This document shows, piece by piece, positions 46,185-57,792 of a stretch of DNA of 64,000 nucleotides. The notes under the pieces were generated by a model. That model was not told the DNA's origin. It was given only the letters and a program-made list of their open reading frames with translations, and searched no databases. Source of the stretch: Welwitschia mirabilis (taxonomy: Eukaryota > Gnetophyta > Gnetopsida > Welwitschiales). The position numbers and the translations under genes were made by a program. The stretch's first letter is position 1. Each line of letters begins with the position of its first letter. The stretch is taken from the NCBI GenBank assembly GCA_051453625.1, contig JBOZIK010000001.1, positions 184,091,861 to 184,155,860 of the forward strand. The letters run 5' to 3'.

Positions 46185-46310
46185 ATAGTAGATTCCATTG
46201 GGATAGTTCAAAAAAAATTCAGTTCATATCTAGTGTAAGCATTACATCATTGAGTGGACTTTTACTTAGTATGAGAGGAGTAGGAAGGATGAAATCATTA
46301 CACATTTCAT
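46185..46310 (+). pseudogene. rrn26: Mitochondrial 26S rRNA fragment (3' region), nuclear copy
   Basis: The wording TCCATTGGGATAGTTC, CTAGTGTAAGCATTACATCA and AGTATGAGAGGAGTAGGAAGG matches the sarcin-ricin region near the 3' end of plant mitochondrial 26S rRNA (AGTACGAGAGGACCAGG), with C-to-T changes. It lies in the opposite direction to the next fragment. Confidence 0.85.
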
Positions 46311-46329
46311 GTGAGTTAGAAATTATCCA

Positions 46330-47150
46330 AAAATGAATTTTGCTACCTTAGGATATTATAGTTATGGTCACTATTTACTTGGACTTTAGTTATTGGCTTT
46401 ACTATCATCAAGTCATTAAATTCCTTAACCTTATAGCATTAGGCAGGTGTCAGCCCTCATACATGGTCTTATAATGTTGTAAAAACTTGTGTTTTTAATA
46501 AATAGTTTATCGGACCTAGTCATTACAATCTCCTTTTGGAGAAGACACTCCTTATCTCAAAATTATAAAGCAATTTTATCAAGTTCCTTAGAGAGAGTTA
46601 TCTTACATCCTTAGGTATTCTTTACTTCCCTACTTGTGTTAGTTTTGTTTTGAGAAATCTTTTTATTAAAGGTTATTTGAGCTTTTTCTTGGAGTATAAC
46701 ATGGATTACTTTGATGCCATAGTATATTGTCTTATATGCAATGCTTGACTTAGGGCATTTTATCAATGCCTTCTAACCTTTCATAAAAAAGGAAAAATCA
46801 CCTTACATCCTTGAATTGATAACCATCTTTTGGCTAACTTAGCCTTTCCTGTTCCTTGGGATCAATAAAAGATAATATAGAAATATTAACCTATTATCCA
46901 TCGACAATGTCTTTTGATATGATCTTAGTTCTTGACTAACCTCCTATAGATGAATCTTATGGAAGAACCCTTAAGTTTTTGAGGCATTGGATTCTGACCA
47001 ATGTTTGCATTACTCAAGCTAACATTCTCAATTTTGCTTCATCTACACCTACTTACACTATTACTTCCCTGTAAAATGATATGCTCCCTTACAAATGTTT
47101 TTTAGATATCCACAACTTTAGAAAATCACTTATTCCCAAGATTATTGATC
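46330..47150 (-). pseudogene. rrn26: Mitochondrial 26S rRNA fragment, nuclear copy (unit 1)
   Basis: The complement of plant mitochondrial 26S rRNA over about 820 bp. Near-exact phrases are GGCAGGTGTCAGCCCTCATA, TCCTTAGAGAGAGTTATCT, ACCTTACATCCTTGAA and GGATTCTGACCAATGTTTGC. The TTAGAGAGAGTTATCT wording distinguishes the mitochondrial gene from the plastid 23S gene. Many sites that are C or G in the organelle gene are T or A here, as in old nuclear insertions. Confidence 0.92.
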
Positions 47151-47604
47151 AAATTCTTTCAAAAAATTAAGGATAAAAATTTCCCAATTATAATTTTTAA
47201 AAATCTTATAATTTTTAAAAACGTGAGTCTAATGTTATTGATTAGATTCTTCTTCCATGTTCAACTTCCAATTTAGAACAAATATGTTATCAGTAAGGTT
47301 TAAATTTCACCTTTTTCTTGGTGACATAAAAAGTAATGTATCAAGGTAAGTATCAATAAATATTCACTTCATATATTCTAATAGCATAATTTTGTATCAT
47401 TTTTGTTCACGGTGGATTAACTTCTTCACTTTCTTTAATAAACTCCAAAGTTGATGTATTATCAAGATCAGCATTAGGTTGGCAGATTATGATTATACTA
47501 TTAGGTGCTATATGATGAATTTCTCTAGTACCTGTAGTTAAATTTAAGGTTGTTATTGAAGTGATTATCACAACAGTAATTTTATATACTCTTTCTTTAA
47601 TCAA
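47151..47604 (-). pseudogene. Unrecognised minus-strand reading frame, copy 1
   Basis: The frame reads IKERVYKITVVIITSITTL, then NLTTGTREIHHIAPNSI, then STLEFIKESEEVNPP before a stop at about 47407, and is cut on the right by a gap. The same frame recurs at 48557-48960 with mostly conservative differences, so it descends from a real protein. I cannot assign it to a family. It lies immediately beside the mitochondrial rDNA fragment in both copies. Confidence 0.4.
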
Positions 47605-47704
47605 NNNNNNNNNNNNNNNNNNNNNNNNNNNNNNNNNNNNNNNNNNNNNNNNNNNNNNNNNNNNNNNNNNNNNNNNNNNNNNNNNNNNNNNNNNNNNNNN
47701 NNNN

Positions 47705-48300
47705 TTACAATCTCCTTTGGAAGGAGACACTTCTTATCTCAAAATTATGAAGAAATTTTATAAAGTTCCTTAGAGAGAGTTATCTTACATCCTAGGTATT
47801 CTTTACCTCCCTACTTATGTTAGTTTTAATTTGAGGAATCTTTTTGTTAAAGGTCATTTGAGCTTTTTATTAGAGTATAACATGGATTACTTTGCTGCCA
47901 TAGTATCTTGTCTTATACGCAATGCTTGACCTAGGGCATTTTCTCAATTCCTTCTAACCTTTCATAAAAAAGGAAAAATCACCTTACATCCTTGAACTGA
48001 TAATCATATTTTGGCTAACTTAGCTTTTCATGTCCCTTGGGATCAATAAAAGATAATATAGAAATATTAACCTATTATCCATTGATAATGTCTTTTGATA
48101 TGATCTTAGTTCTTGACTAACCTCCTGTAGATGAATCTTATTCTTACCAATGTTTGCATTACTCCAGCTAACATTCTCACTTTTGCTTCATCTACACCTA
48201 CTTACACTGTTACTTCCCTGTAAAATGATATGCTCCCTTACATATGTTTTTAAGATATCCACAACTTTAGTAAATCACTTATTCCCAAGATTATTAATTA
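47705..48300 (-). pseudogene. rrn26: Mitochondrial 26S rRNA fragment, nuclear copy (unit 2)
   Basis: A tandem duplicate of 46505-47160 at about 1.15-1.2 kb spacing. It lacks about 50 bp near 48140 (the AGAACCCTTAAGTTTTTGAGG portion) that unit 1 keeps. Confidence 0.92.
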
Positions 48301-48556
48301 AATTCTTTTAAAAAATTAAGGATAAAAATTTCCCAATTATAATTTTTAAAAATCTTATAATTTTTTAAAAACGTGAGTCTAATGTTATTGATTAGATTCT
48401 TCTTCCATGTTCAACTTCTAATCTAGAACAAATATGTTATTAGGAAGGTTTAAATTTCACCTTTTTCTTGGTGACATAAAAAGCAATGTATCAAGGTAAG
48501 TATCAATAAATATTCAGTTCATCTATTCTAATAGCATAATTTTGTACCATTTTTCT

Positions 48557-48960
48557 TCATAGTGGATTAACTTCTTCACTTTCTTTAATAAACTCCAAAG
48601 TTGATGTATTATCAAGATCATCATTAGCATGGCAGATTATGATTATAGTATTAGGTGCTACATGATGAATTTCTCTAGTACCTATAGTTAAATTTAAGGT
48701 TGTTATTGAAGTGATCATCCCAATAGTAATTTTATACACTCTTTCTTTAATCAAAGTCATTCTATCATGTATAGTTAGATCCAGTTTCAATGCTCTATCA
48801 AGAGAGTTAATATAAATTGGTCTATTTCAATATTTGACTACATCATTAAAAAAGTAGTTAAATAAGGTGACCAAACTAATTCTATTACTTCCTTAGTTAA
48901 GAGGCCAATCATAAAAATATATTTTTGGATCACCATTAAATTGATTAAATTAGAAAAGCC
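48557..48960 (-). pseudogene. Unrecognised minus-strand reading frame, copy 2
   Basis: Longer than copy 1: upstream of LDLTIHDRMTLIKERVYKI the same frame continues through DRALK, IYINSL, SLVTLFNYFFNDVVKY and GDPKIYFYDWPLN, with only two internal stops, to about 48950. The frame then meets a stretch encoding mostly Lys, Glu and Asp. The length, the low number of stops and the two-copy comparison argue for a genuine former protein of at least 150 residues. The family is unknown; both host and mobile-element origins remain open. Confidence 0.4.
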
Positions 48961-49205
48961 TAGAATTATTATTTTCCTTATGTTTTTTTCTTCTTTATCC
49001 TCTTTTGGCTTTTTATCGTTTTTTCTTCTTTATCCACTTTTGGTTCTTTGTCTCCTTCTATATTTTTATCCACTTTTAGTTCTTTATCTTCTTTTGTATC
49101 TTTATCTTCTCCCTATCCTTTATCCTCTGCTAGTTATTTATCCTCTTATGGTTTTTTATCCTTTTTTCTTTTTTTGTCTTTATCCTCAAAATCTAACTCA
49201 CACAT
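48961..49205 (-). repeat. Degenerate short tandem repeat encoding Lys/Glu/Asp-rich sequence
   Basis: The plus strand repeats TTTATCCTCTTTTGG-like units about every 24-30 bases; on the minus strand these read as DKEPKVDKEEK-like charged repeats. It may be the N-terminal tail of the neighbouring minus-strand frame. Confidence 0.55.
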
Positions 49206-51084
49206 TATATTACATTTAAAAATATAAATAGGAAAAAAAAATCAAATGAATTAATTGAAAACTAAATTATTTAGTTCCTCTCTCTTCATCCATAAAATAT
49301 TTCCACAATGTAGGAAAAAAATTCAAATCCAAAGTTAATTTTCTTAATAGATAAGGATTACTCAAGTATAAAGAACCATAAGATTTACAGTAAAGGATTG
49401 AAAATGATGGATAAAATGATATGATCGTTATGATTTATCATCAAAACTTGTATGATCTTATATAGCATCTAAGAAATTTAGATTATGAATTAGTAAACAA
49501 TAGGATAAGTTTTCTCAAAAATGAGTATCTTTAGATGATAAACTAAATAATGTACCAATATCTAGTTCTACATCTTATAAAAGGAGTTTCTTTTTTAAAT
49601 TAAACAAACCCTATTAAATCAATATGTTAGCATATGATTATGTTAATTTTAGGAAAACAATTTTTTCATCAAATATTCTTAGGTTAAAGAAAAACAAAAG
49701 GAATTAGAGCTTTCTTGATGAAAGAGTCTTTTCTTTATTTTTTTCTTAGGTCATGTTTTATGTTATTAGAACAAAGTCAGTCTTCTAAAATAAAAGAGAA
49801 AATAGATAAGAAATTAATAACAAATGATAGGTTAATGACAAAAGCTTTAGTTTACTTTAGTTAGAAACTATGTTTGTGATCATTGAACTTTGGTTTCCTA
49901 AAGATCTTAATATCTAGAAATAGATAAAAAAATAATAAGGAAGAAAATCCATTTATTTTTTAGTCTGGAAAAAGACGATCATCTAAAAATTTCATAGGAT
50001 TTTATTTTAAATGAAGTTTGAATAGCCTAAAAAAATAATATAGATGTTATAAATAACAAAATTAAGTTAGTATTAATATCATTTATTGATGTAGCTAATT
50101 CACCATAGGGTAGTTTAACTTTCTCATAGTATAGTACCATACAAACCATTGTTTTGCATTTTTTATACTCCTAGGAAAAGTTAAATTCCTATTGCCTTCT
50201 TGAATGAGAGATATCAATCTTTCTAAAGAGGAGATGTGAAATCCTATTTTCAAAATTAAGAGTTTAATTTTCTTTGAAAAAAATCATTTACTTTTCAATA
50301 ATGTCTTTATCATTTAATTTAATTACACTTTGTTAGAGAGGAATAAATTTAATAAATAATGATAAATCTTAGATAGAATGTTATAAAGAAAATGTTCATT
50401 TGATACTAAACAAATATTTTTGAGAGATCTTTAGTGAATAATTACTGAGTCCTAGTGGTTGCTCTAGCCTAACAAATTTTCAATCAACCAGTTGTGATAT
50501 AAAGTGAAAGGACTGTACATTATTATAGGTAGAAATTGTGATTTCATACACTTTCCTTGAATGCATTGCAAAGCCTTAATATGGATTTCACCTGGTTTAA
50601 AAGAGAAGAAAATATTTTTTCCTTCTTTTTGATTAAAAAATTTGATTTTTTTTCAAATCTTTTAATAGCAACAATAGCTTCTTAAATAGTAAGATCCTTC
50701 ATAAAAAAAAAACTAAATCTAAAATACACATCTTTGAATAATAGTGCTTTGAAAAGTGGTTTTTTTAATTTTTCTATTCCATTTTTATTAAATGGGCATA
50801 GGCTCCATGATTATAAATTATTTCAATCATTTTTTCATTAGAAATTATTAAAGGATCTAAAAACAAAAACAAAAAGTCTATATCCTCATGCCTCTTCCTA
50901 GCCTCACTTTTTTACTGGTCCATGTAAGATGTGTAGGACTAATGCTAGCATTTCTTCATAGAAGAAAAAACTAAGTAATTTATGATCACTAATAAAAAAA
51001 TAAAAAACTACCTTTTTAATTTGTACATATTACTATTCATAATACTTACACAGTGGTATGGTCCTATTGATAAATAATTAGTGA
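49206..51084. other. No gene recognised
   Basis: AT-rich, short frames only. The position between mitochondrial rDNA fragments suggests inserted or rearranged repeat DNA, but I see no termini. Confidence 0.4.
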
Positions 51085-51590
51085 GATGATGGAGGATATG
51101 CTTCCTTGTCAAGATGGAAATAACTCAAGTCATGAGATAAGGATTCTAAATAACTACTTAGTAGTGAAGGTTTACAAGTGTAAAGATAGCCAAAAGGTTT
51201 ACTTAAAAGCAACCACCCTTAAAAGAGTATGTAATAGTTTACGGATTAAGTACCCTTACACTTAAGATAAATGAGACCAAGTGATCTATTGAAGTTGTGA
51301 GATATCTAAAAAACATCGATAAGGGTGTATTCCATTTCAAAGGAAAACACTTGTGCAAGAAAGTCTTAACAAAGTAGAAGTAAGAATGTTTACTCGAGTA
51401 ACAAAAACATTGATGCCCTAAAAACCTAAGGGTTCCTTTAGAAGATTCATCCACAAGGGATGAGTTAGGGCTTAAGACTAAGCCAAAAACTATTATTAAT
51501 GAACAATAGGTTAATATTCCTATACTATATTTTATTGGTTTCAAGAAATGGAGAGGATAAGTTAGTTAAAAAATGATTATCAACTTAAGA
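51085..51590 (+). pseudogene. rrn26: Mitochondrial 26S rRNA fragment, nuclear copy, plus orientation
   Basis: It reads in rRNA sense. AGCCAAAAGG.TTACTTAAAAGCA, AAAGAGTATGTAATAGTT, GAGATATCTAAAAAACATCG, CCTAAGGGTTCCT, and AACAATAGGTTAATATTCCT match the central part of plant mitochondrial 26S rRNA. It covers much the same region as the minus-oriented units at 46330 and 47705, so it is an inverted duplicate. Confidence 0.92.
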
Positions 51591-51605
51591 ATGCAAGGTG
51601 ATATT

Positions 51606-51896
51606 TCCTTTTTTAGGAAGGATTAGATAACCTAGCTCATGTACTACTTTAATCAGTGAACAACTCAACCCTTGGAACATGATACTACCTTAGGTGGCAA
51701 AGAGCTGACAATGAACTATTAAATCTTCCCATCAATGTAAACTCTTGGAGAAGGTTGTCCTATTATCACTAGAGTAAATTTTATCTATTGAGTGATGGTC
51801 CTTTCACTTAGCAACATCAAATTACTAGGGCCAACTTTCATCCTTGCTTGATGGATAGGTCTTTTAATCAAGCTTTCTTCTAACTTTACACTTAAG
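51606..51896 (-). pseudogene. rrn26: Mitochondrial 26S rRNA fragment, nuclear copy
   Basis: Antisense 26S rRNA from a more 3' region: CAACTCAACCCTTGGAACAT, GTGGCAAAGAGCTGACA, TGTAAACTCTTGG and CTAGAGTAA.TTTTATC match the peptidyl-transferase-proximal region. It is cut by a 507-base gap (51897-52403). Confidence 0.9.
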
Positions 51897-52403
51897 NNNN
51901 NNNNNNNNNNNNNNNNNNNNNNNNNNNNNNNNNNNNNNNNNNNNNNNNNNNNNNNNNNNNNNNNNNNNNNNNNNNNNNNNNNNNNNNNNNNNNNNNNNNN
52001 NNNNNNNNNNNNNNNNNNNNNNNNNNNNNNNNNNNNNNNNNNNNNNNNNNNNNNNNNNNNNNNNNNNNNNNNNNNNNNNNNNNNNNNNNNNNNNNNNNNN
52101 NNNNNNNNNNNNNNNNNNNNNNNNNNNNNNNNNNNNNNNNNNNNNNNNNNNNNNNNNNNNNNNNNNNNNNNNNNNNNNNNNNNNNNNNNNNNNNNNNNNN
52201 NNNNNNNNNNNNNNNNNNNNNNNNNNNNNNNNNNNNNNNNNNNNNNNNNNNNNNNNNNNNNNNNNNNNNNNNNNNNNNNNNNNNNNNNNNNNNNNNNNNN
52301 NNNNNNNNNNNNNNNNNNNNNNNNNNNNNNNNNNNNNNNNNNNNNNNNNNNNNNNNNNNNNNNNNNNNNNNNNNNNNNNNNNNNNNNNNNNNNNNNNNNN
52401 NNN

Positions 52404-52590
52404 TTATACATAGTTTTACAACTTTATGGTTAGTAAATAGTTACCTAGGCTTGGTCATTGTAACCTTCTTTATGAGAAGTCATCCCTTCTTCTAAAGTTA
52501 TGGAGCTATTTTGATGAGTTCCTTAGAGAGAGTTATCTCATGCTCTTGGGTATTTCCTATCTATCTACCTATGTAAGTTTCTAATACAAT
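52404..52590 (-). pseudogene. rrn26: Mitochondrial 26S rRNA fragment, nuclear copy
   Basis: It repeats the phrase GAGTTCCTTAGAGAGAGTTA and TTCTTCTAAAGTTATGG, the same region as 46505-46620 but closer to the organelle wording. The spacing suggests it is collinear with 51606-51896 across the gap. Confidence 0.9.
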
Positions 52591-52812
52591 AGGTCATAAA
52601 CACAATTAGCAATAAAATGATTCTAAAATAAAATAAAAAACATGCTAGGGAAAATTGTAAGCATAGAATATAATCCTAATTGGAATGCTTCTATTAGTAT
52701 GGTACACTATAGAAATTTTAAAAAAGCATTTATTTTATCCCTAGAATAATAATGCTTGGAAATACTATTTTATTTGGTCCAAAATCTTCATTTTTAATTG
52801 GAAATTCCTTGT
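52591..52812. other. No gene recognised
   Basis: AT-rich sequence between rDNA and gypsy LTR sequence. Confidence 0.4.
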
Positions 52813-54440
52813 TGCGATGTGTATTTATGCAATAGTTATGTCCTTAAGTAAATCCTATCAATCATAAACATTTGTATAACATGCATGCTAATATAGATGG
52901 GAGTGAACCCGAATGTCATAATTTGTTGAAGGCACTAGGCTCAAAGTTAGAGAATTAATTTTAATGAAGTATTTTTTTTATTTTTCCATTTATGTTTAAA
53001 TGAAAAGAATAATGCAAGAAAACAATGCAAAGTAAACATACTAATGAAATGCAAATGAAAATTATTCTAGATGAAACATCTATCTGACTACCAAATCTTC
53101 CTATTATAAAGATCAGCCTTGTATAACCTAAATCAATTAAGGAAACTGTTACTAATCCTAACTAACCTAAGTTATCAAGCACATCAAATAAAATATAGAA
53201 AACATGCAATGATTAAGCTATGAAATGCAAGTAAAGTGTAATGCAAAATCTAAACTAATGATTTTAACCTTGACAAAGGATGTAATTAATGATTTATTAT
53301 AATATAAAGATGTCATGGAATTATAATCAGCATAAATCATAAGGGAGATGCAAATGATTAAGACTAAAAGAAACTTTTCATTACTGTCAAACCAGAATCC
53401 TCTTATAAAGTAGTAGCATCTCAATGAAGAAGACATAATCCTACACTAAGGAAAACCCCTCTCTATCATAATGAATGGACCTCCTACCCTTTAATCTCCT
53501 ATCACANNNNNNNNNNNNNNNNNNNNNNNNNNNNNNNNNNNNNNNNNNNNNNNNNNNNNNNNNNNNNNNNNNNNNNNNNNNNNNNNNNNNNNNNNNNNNN
53601 NNNNNNAGATCAACCTTGTATAACCTAGAAAAATTAAGAAAACTGTTACTAATCCTAACTAACCTAAGCTATCAGGCACATCAAATAAAATATAGAAAAC
53701 ATGCAATGATTAAGCTATGAAATGCAAATGAAGTGCAATGCAAAATATAAACTAATGATTTTAACCTTGACAAAGGGTGTTATTAATGATTTATTTTAAT
53801 ATAAAGATGTCATGGAATTATAATCAGCATAAATTATAAGGGAGATGCAAATGATTAAGACTAAAAGAAACTTTTCATTACTGTCAAACTAGAANNNNNN
53901 NNNNCTTATAAAGTAGTAGCATCTCAATGAAGAAGACACAATCCAACACTAAGGAAAATCCCTCTCTACAATAATGAATGGACCTCCTACCCTTTGATCT
54001 CCTATCACACGATTTTTAAGTGCTAAAGAATACCAAAGTTGAAGTGAGGATGAAAGAGATATTTATTAAAATGAAGCATGTTAAAAATAGCAAATTTAAT
54101 AGATGCAATAAAAACCCTAATGATGTGTAGGAAGTACATAACAAATTGTAGACATTATGTGGAGTTTAATGCATTAACTAAAATTAGATGTTATCATAAC
54201 TATCATCTGGATGATGATAAGGATAATGTTACATCAAGAGAGATTCCACATCAGCTTCCATCTTTAGTTAGCTAGCATCCTTATCGATGTACACATGGTG
54301 TTGTCCATACTATCATCTAGATGATGTTGGGAATGATAGTCTTCTAAAGCTCTTTAATAAAGTCAATTTGATCTTATAGATCATTTCACTCCTCCTTAGA
54401 ATGTGAAGTATTAAAAATCATCTAAAATACCTCTGAATGT
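52813..54440 (-). repeat. Gypsy-family LTR sequence, with an internal near-identical block at a gap
   Basis: From GTTGCGATGTGTATTTATG onward it parallels the LTR at 62133-63230 in order, up to CCTCTGAATGT. No gag or primer site precedes it, so it is a solo or detached LTR. 53108-53506 and 53607-54020 are nearly identical and lie either side of a 100-base gap, so this stretch may be an assembly doubling. Confidence 0.75.
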
Positions 54441-54571
54441 NNNNNNNNNNNNNNNNNNNNNNNNNNNNNNNNNNNNNNNNNNNNNNNNNNNNNNNNNNNN
54501 NNNNNNNNNNNNNNNNNNNNNNNNNNNNNNNNNNNNNNNNNNNNNNNNNNNNNNNNNNNNNNNNNNNNNNN

Positions 54572-55660
54572 ATAACCCATCACTTAGCTTGGCAGTCTCT
54601 AACAAAGCCAATGAACAACTATGATTGCGATCCAAATTAACTAAGATAAACATTAAATAGGGATATGTAAATTAATTTTAGAAATCCCATTATTTAGAAT
54701 CAAATCTCAGAATCTAATAAACTAAATATTTTCTCTTAATAGATAATGTGATCAAACAATCATCTGGCTTTTGAAAGTCACACTGTAAAATCAAATGGTT
54801 GCAATTATGCTTATCAAAAGATAAGNNNNNNNNNNNNNNNNNNNNNNNNNNNNNNNNNNNNNNNNTGAATGTACTAATGATTGCACATTTCTATGATTTT
54901 CTACTTAATGCTTAATAATCATTGAAGTGAACTTAAAATTATCTAAATTTCCTGCAAAACTACTCAAAATACCCCATTAAAAACATATAATTTGGCATTG
55001 TAATATAACCCCTCACTTAGCTTGTCAGTCCCTAACAAAGCCGATGAACAATTATGATTGCAAGCCAAATTAACTAAGATAAACATTAACTAGGGATATG
55101 TAAATTAATTTTAGAAATCTCATTATTTAGAATCAAATCTCAGAATATAATAAACTAAATATTTTTTCTTAGTAGATAATGTGATCAAACTATCATCTAG
55201 TATGTCATCTGGATGATTATGGGAATGATAAGCTTTTGAAAGTCACATTGTAAAATCAAATGCTTGCAATTATGCTTATCAAAAAATAAGATCAAAATAC
55301 TTACTAGTTTTTTAGTCCTCCCACTTAAAACATTTATCACATTGAATAAATAGATATTAAATATCATAACTAAAAAAAATCATCATAATATTACTTTAAT
55401 AACTTAGATAAATAATGTGCATGTATAANNNNNNNNNNNNNNNNNNNNNNNNNNNNNNNNNNNNNNNNNNNNNNNNNNNNNNNNNNNNNNNNNNNNNNNN
55501 NNNNNNNNNNNNNNNNNNNNNNNNNNNNCCAAATACTTACTAGTGTTTTAGTCCTCCCACTTAAAACATTTAGCACATTGAATAAATAGATATTTAATAT
55601 CATAAATAAAAAGAATCATCATAATATTACTTTAATAAATTAGATAAATAATGTGCATGT
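54572..55660. repeat. Repeat blocks duplicated across gaps
   Basis: 54572-54825 recurs at about 55005-55290 (ATAACCC.TCACTTAGCTTG), and 55294-55428 recurs at 55529-55662 (AAATACTTACTAGT). An ATCATCTGGATGAT-like motif at 55204-55217 links the block to the gypsy LTR family. No coding sequence. Confidence 0.65.
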
Positions 55661-55662
55661 AT

Positions 55663-56868
55663 AATCAAAAAATTAATAACTCAAAAAAATATATTTATAA
55701 ATCAAACATTGAGTTTTTTAAAGCACAACCCATAATGGTAAATACATTAGAAATAATTGTAACATTATTTTCCCCGTCCATGATCTTCTAAATTACTTGG
55801 ACCACATCTGTAAAAAAAACCTACAACTATTCTGCTATCAAATACATCGTTTTACTAAATAGTATTCATAGTGCAACTCATTTAGATAATAGGAGATCAT
55901 AATCAGTCTAGTATATTATAGATATGTATCATGAAAATTTAAAAATGACCCTCAAAATTTCTACTCAAAAATATTTCAAAAATATCTCAAAAGTATATCT
56001 TGTTCTCCCACAGGTGAATGAATACATCTCGTATTACATTAACATAAGAAGGAAAAAATGAAAACACAAGTTAAGTACAAGTAAATAATACATATGGGCT
56101 TCAAAGCAGAAGTTTTTGCATGAAAGAAGAATAAGAAATAATTAGAAGAAGATGAGACATAAAAATGAGAATGCACAAAAAATATTAGTTTGTCATCNNN
56201 NNNNNNNNNNNNNNNNNNNNNNNNNNNNNCAGGGCTTTCAAAAGATTAAAAAAATGAAAGTATCAACAAAATAAGTTAAGCTCAGACGGTATCATGGAGG
56301 TTGCAAGAAGTAATTAGAAAGTCTAAAAAATGGGAATCAACTAAGAACCGTGATGAGAAAGGCTTGTAATAAGGAGATTTTGAGGTAAAAGAAATAAGTT
56401 TCATGATAGGGTGATAAAAATGCACTAAGTAGGAAGAATCATTGCTAAATGAAATCAACGAATGTAACTAAAGCAAAGAAACTCAAAAATATGGGAAACA
56501 TTATCATCATAATCTAGAAAAACATCAACTAGCAAAATGCTAAAATAGAGTTAGCACCTAAAAATAAAAACTGCCAGTGAAAATAAAAATCAGTAAGAAA
56601 AATACTAAATGATTAAGTCTTAAGTATTTATAAGGAAAAAGTATAAAAATGACTTTGAAATACTAAATAGAATACATAAGAAAAACAAATTAAAACAATT
56701 AACTAGGAAAATTAAGAATATTTTGTACCTATCCTAAATTCTAACCTAACAAATCTCCTTAAAATAAATTAGAAAATTACCTGATTAATGATGCATGACA
56801 TAATGAAAAAACTTTATAAAGTATCACTTGAATAGGCAGTGACTATGATGATTCCAAGTAACTAATGT
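55663..56868. other. No gene recognised
   Basis: A-rich sequence with a 32-base gap at 56198-56229. No frames of interest. Confidence 0.4.
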
Positions 56869-57792
56869 NNNNNNNNNNNNNNNNNNNNNNNNNNNNNNNN
56901 NNNNNNNNNNNNNNNNNNNNNNNNNNNNNNNNNNNNNNNNNNNNNNNNNNNNNNNNNNNNNNNNNNNNNNNNNNNNNNNNNNNNNNNNNNNNNNNNNNNN
57001 NNNNNNNNNNNNNNNNNNNNNNNNNNNNNNNNNNNNNNNNNNNNNNNNNNNNNNNNNNNNNNNNNNNNNNNNNNNNNNNNNNNNNNNNNNNNNNNNNNNN
57101 NNNNNNNNNNNNNNNNNNNNNNNNNNNNNNNNNNNNNNNNNNNNNNNNNNNNNNNNNNNNNNNNNNNNNNNNNNNNNNNNNNNNNNNNNNNNNNNNNNNN
57201 NNNNNNNNNNNNNNNNNNNNNNNNNNNNNNNNNNNNNNNNNNNNNNNNNNNNNNNNNNNNNNNNNNNNNNNNNNNNNNNNNNNNNNNNNNNNNNNNNNNN
57301 NNNNNNNNNNNNNNNNNNNNNNNNNNNNNNNNNNNNNNNNNNNNNNNNNNNNNNNNNNNNNNNNNNNNNNNNNNNNNNNNNNNNNNNNNNNNNNNNNNNN
57401 NNNNNNNNNNNNNNNNNNNNNNNNNNNNNNNNNNNNNNNNNNNNNNNNNNNNNNNNNNNNNNNNNNNNNNNNNNNNNNNNNNNNNNNNNNNNNNNNNNNN
57501 NNNNNNNNNNNNNNNNNNNNNNNNNNNNNNNNNNNNNNNNNNNNNNNNNNNNNNNNNNNNNNNNNNNNNNNNNNNNNNNNNNNNNNNNNNNNNNNNNNNN
57601 NNNNNNNNNNNNNNNNNNNNNNNNNNNNNNNNNNNNNNNNNNNNNNNNNNNNNNNNNNNNNNNNNNNNNNNNNNNNNNNNNNNNNNNNNNNNNNNNNNNN
57701 NNNNNNNNNNNNNNNNNNNNNNNNNNNNNNNNNNNNNNNNNNNNNNNNNNNNNNNNNNNNNNNNNNNNNNNNNNNNNNNNNNNNNNNNNNNN
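56869..57792. other. Assembly gap, 924 N
   Basis: No sequence is available. Apparent long frames across it are artefacts of translating N. Confidence 1.

Noticed and set aside
46185-48300. Plastid 23S rRNA origin for the rDNA fragments
   Set aside because: The phrase around TTAGAGAGAGTTATCT and the adjoining stretches fit plant mitochondrial 26S rRNA, not plastid 23S, as I know them.
48941-49219. Plus-strand 92-codon Leu/Tyr/Phe-rich frame resembling a membrane protein
   Set aside because: It is the reverse of the Lys/Glu/Asp-coding tandem repeat; the apparent hydrophobicity comes from the T-rich repeat.
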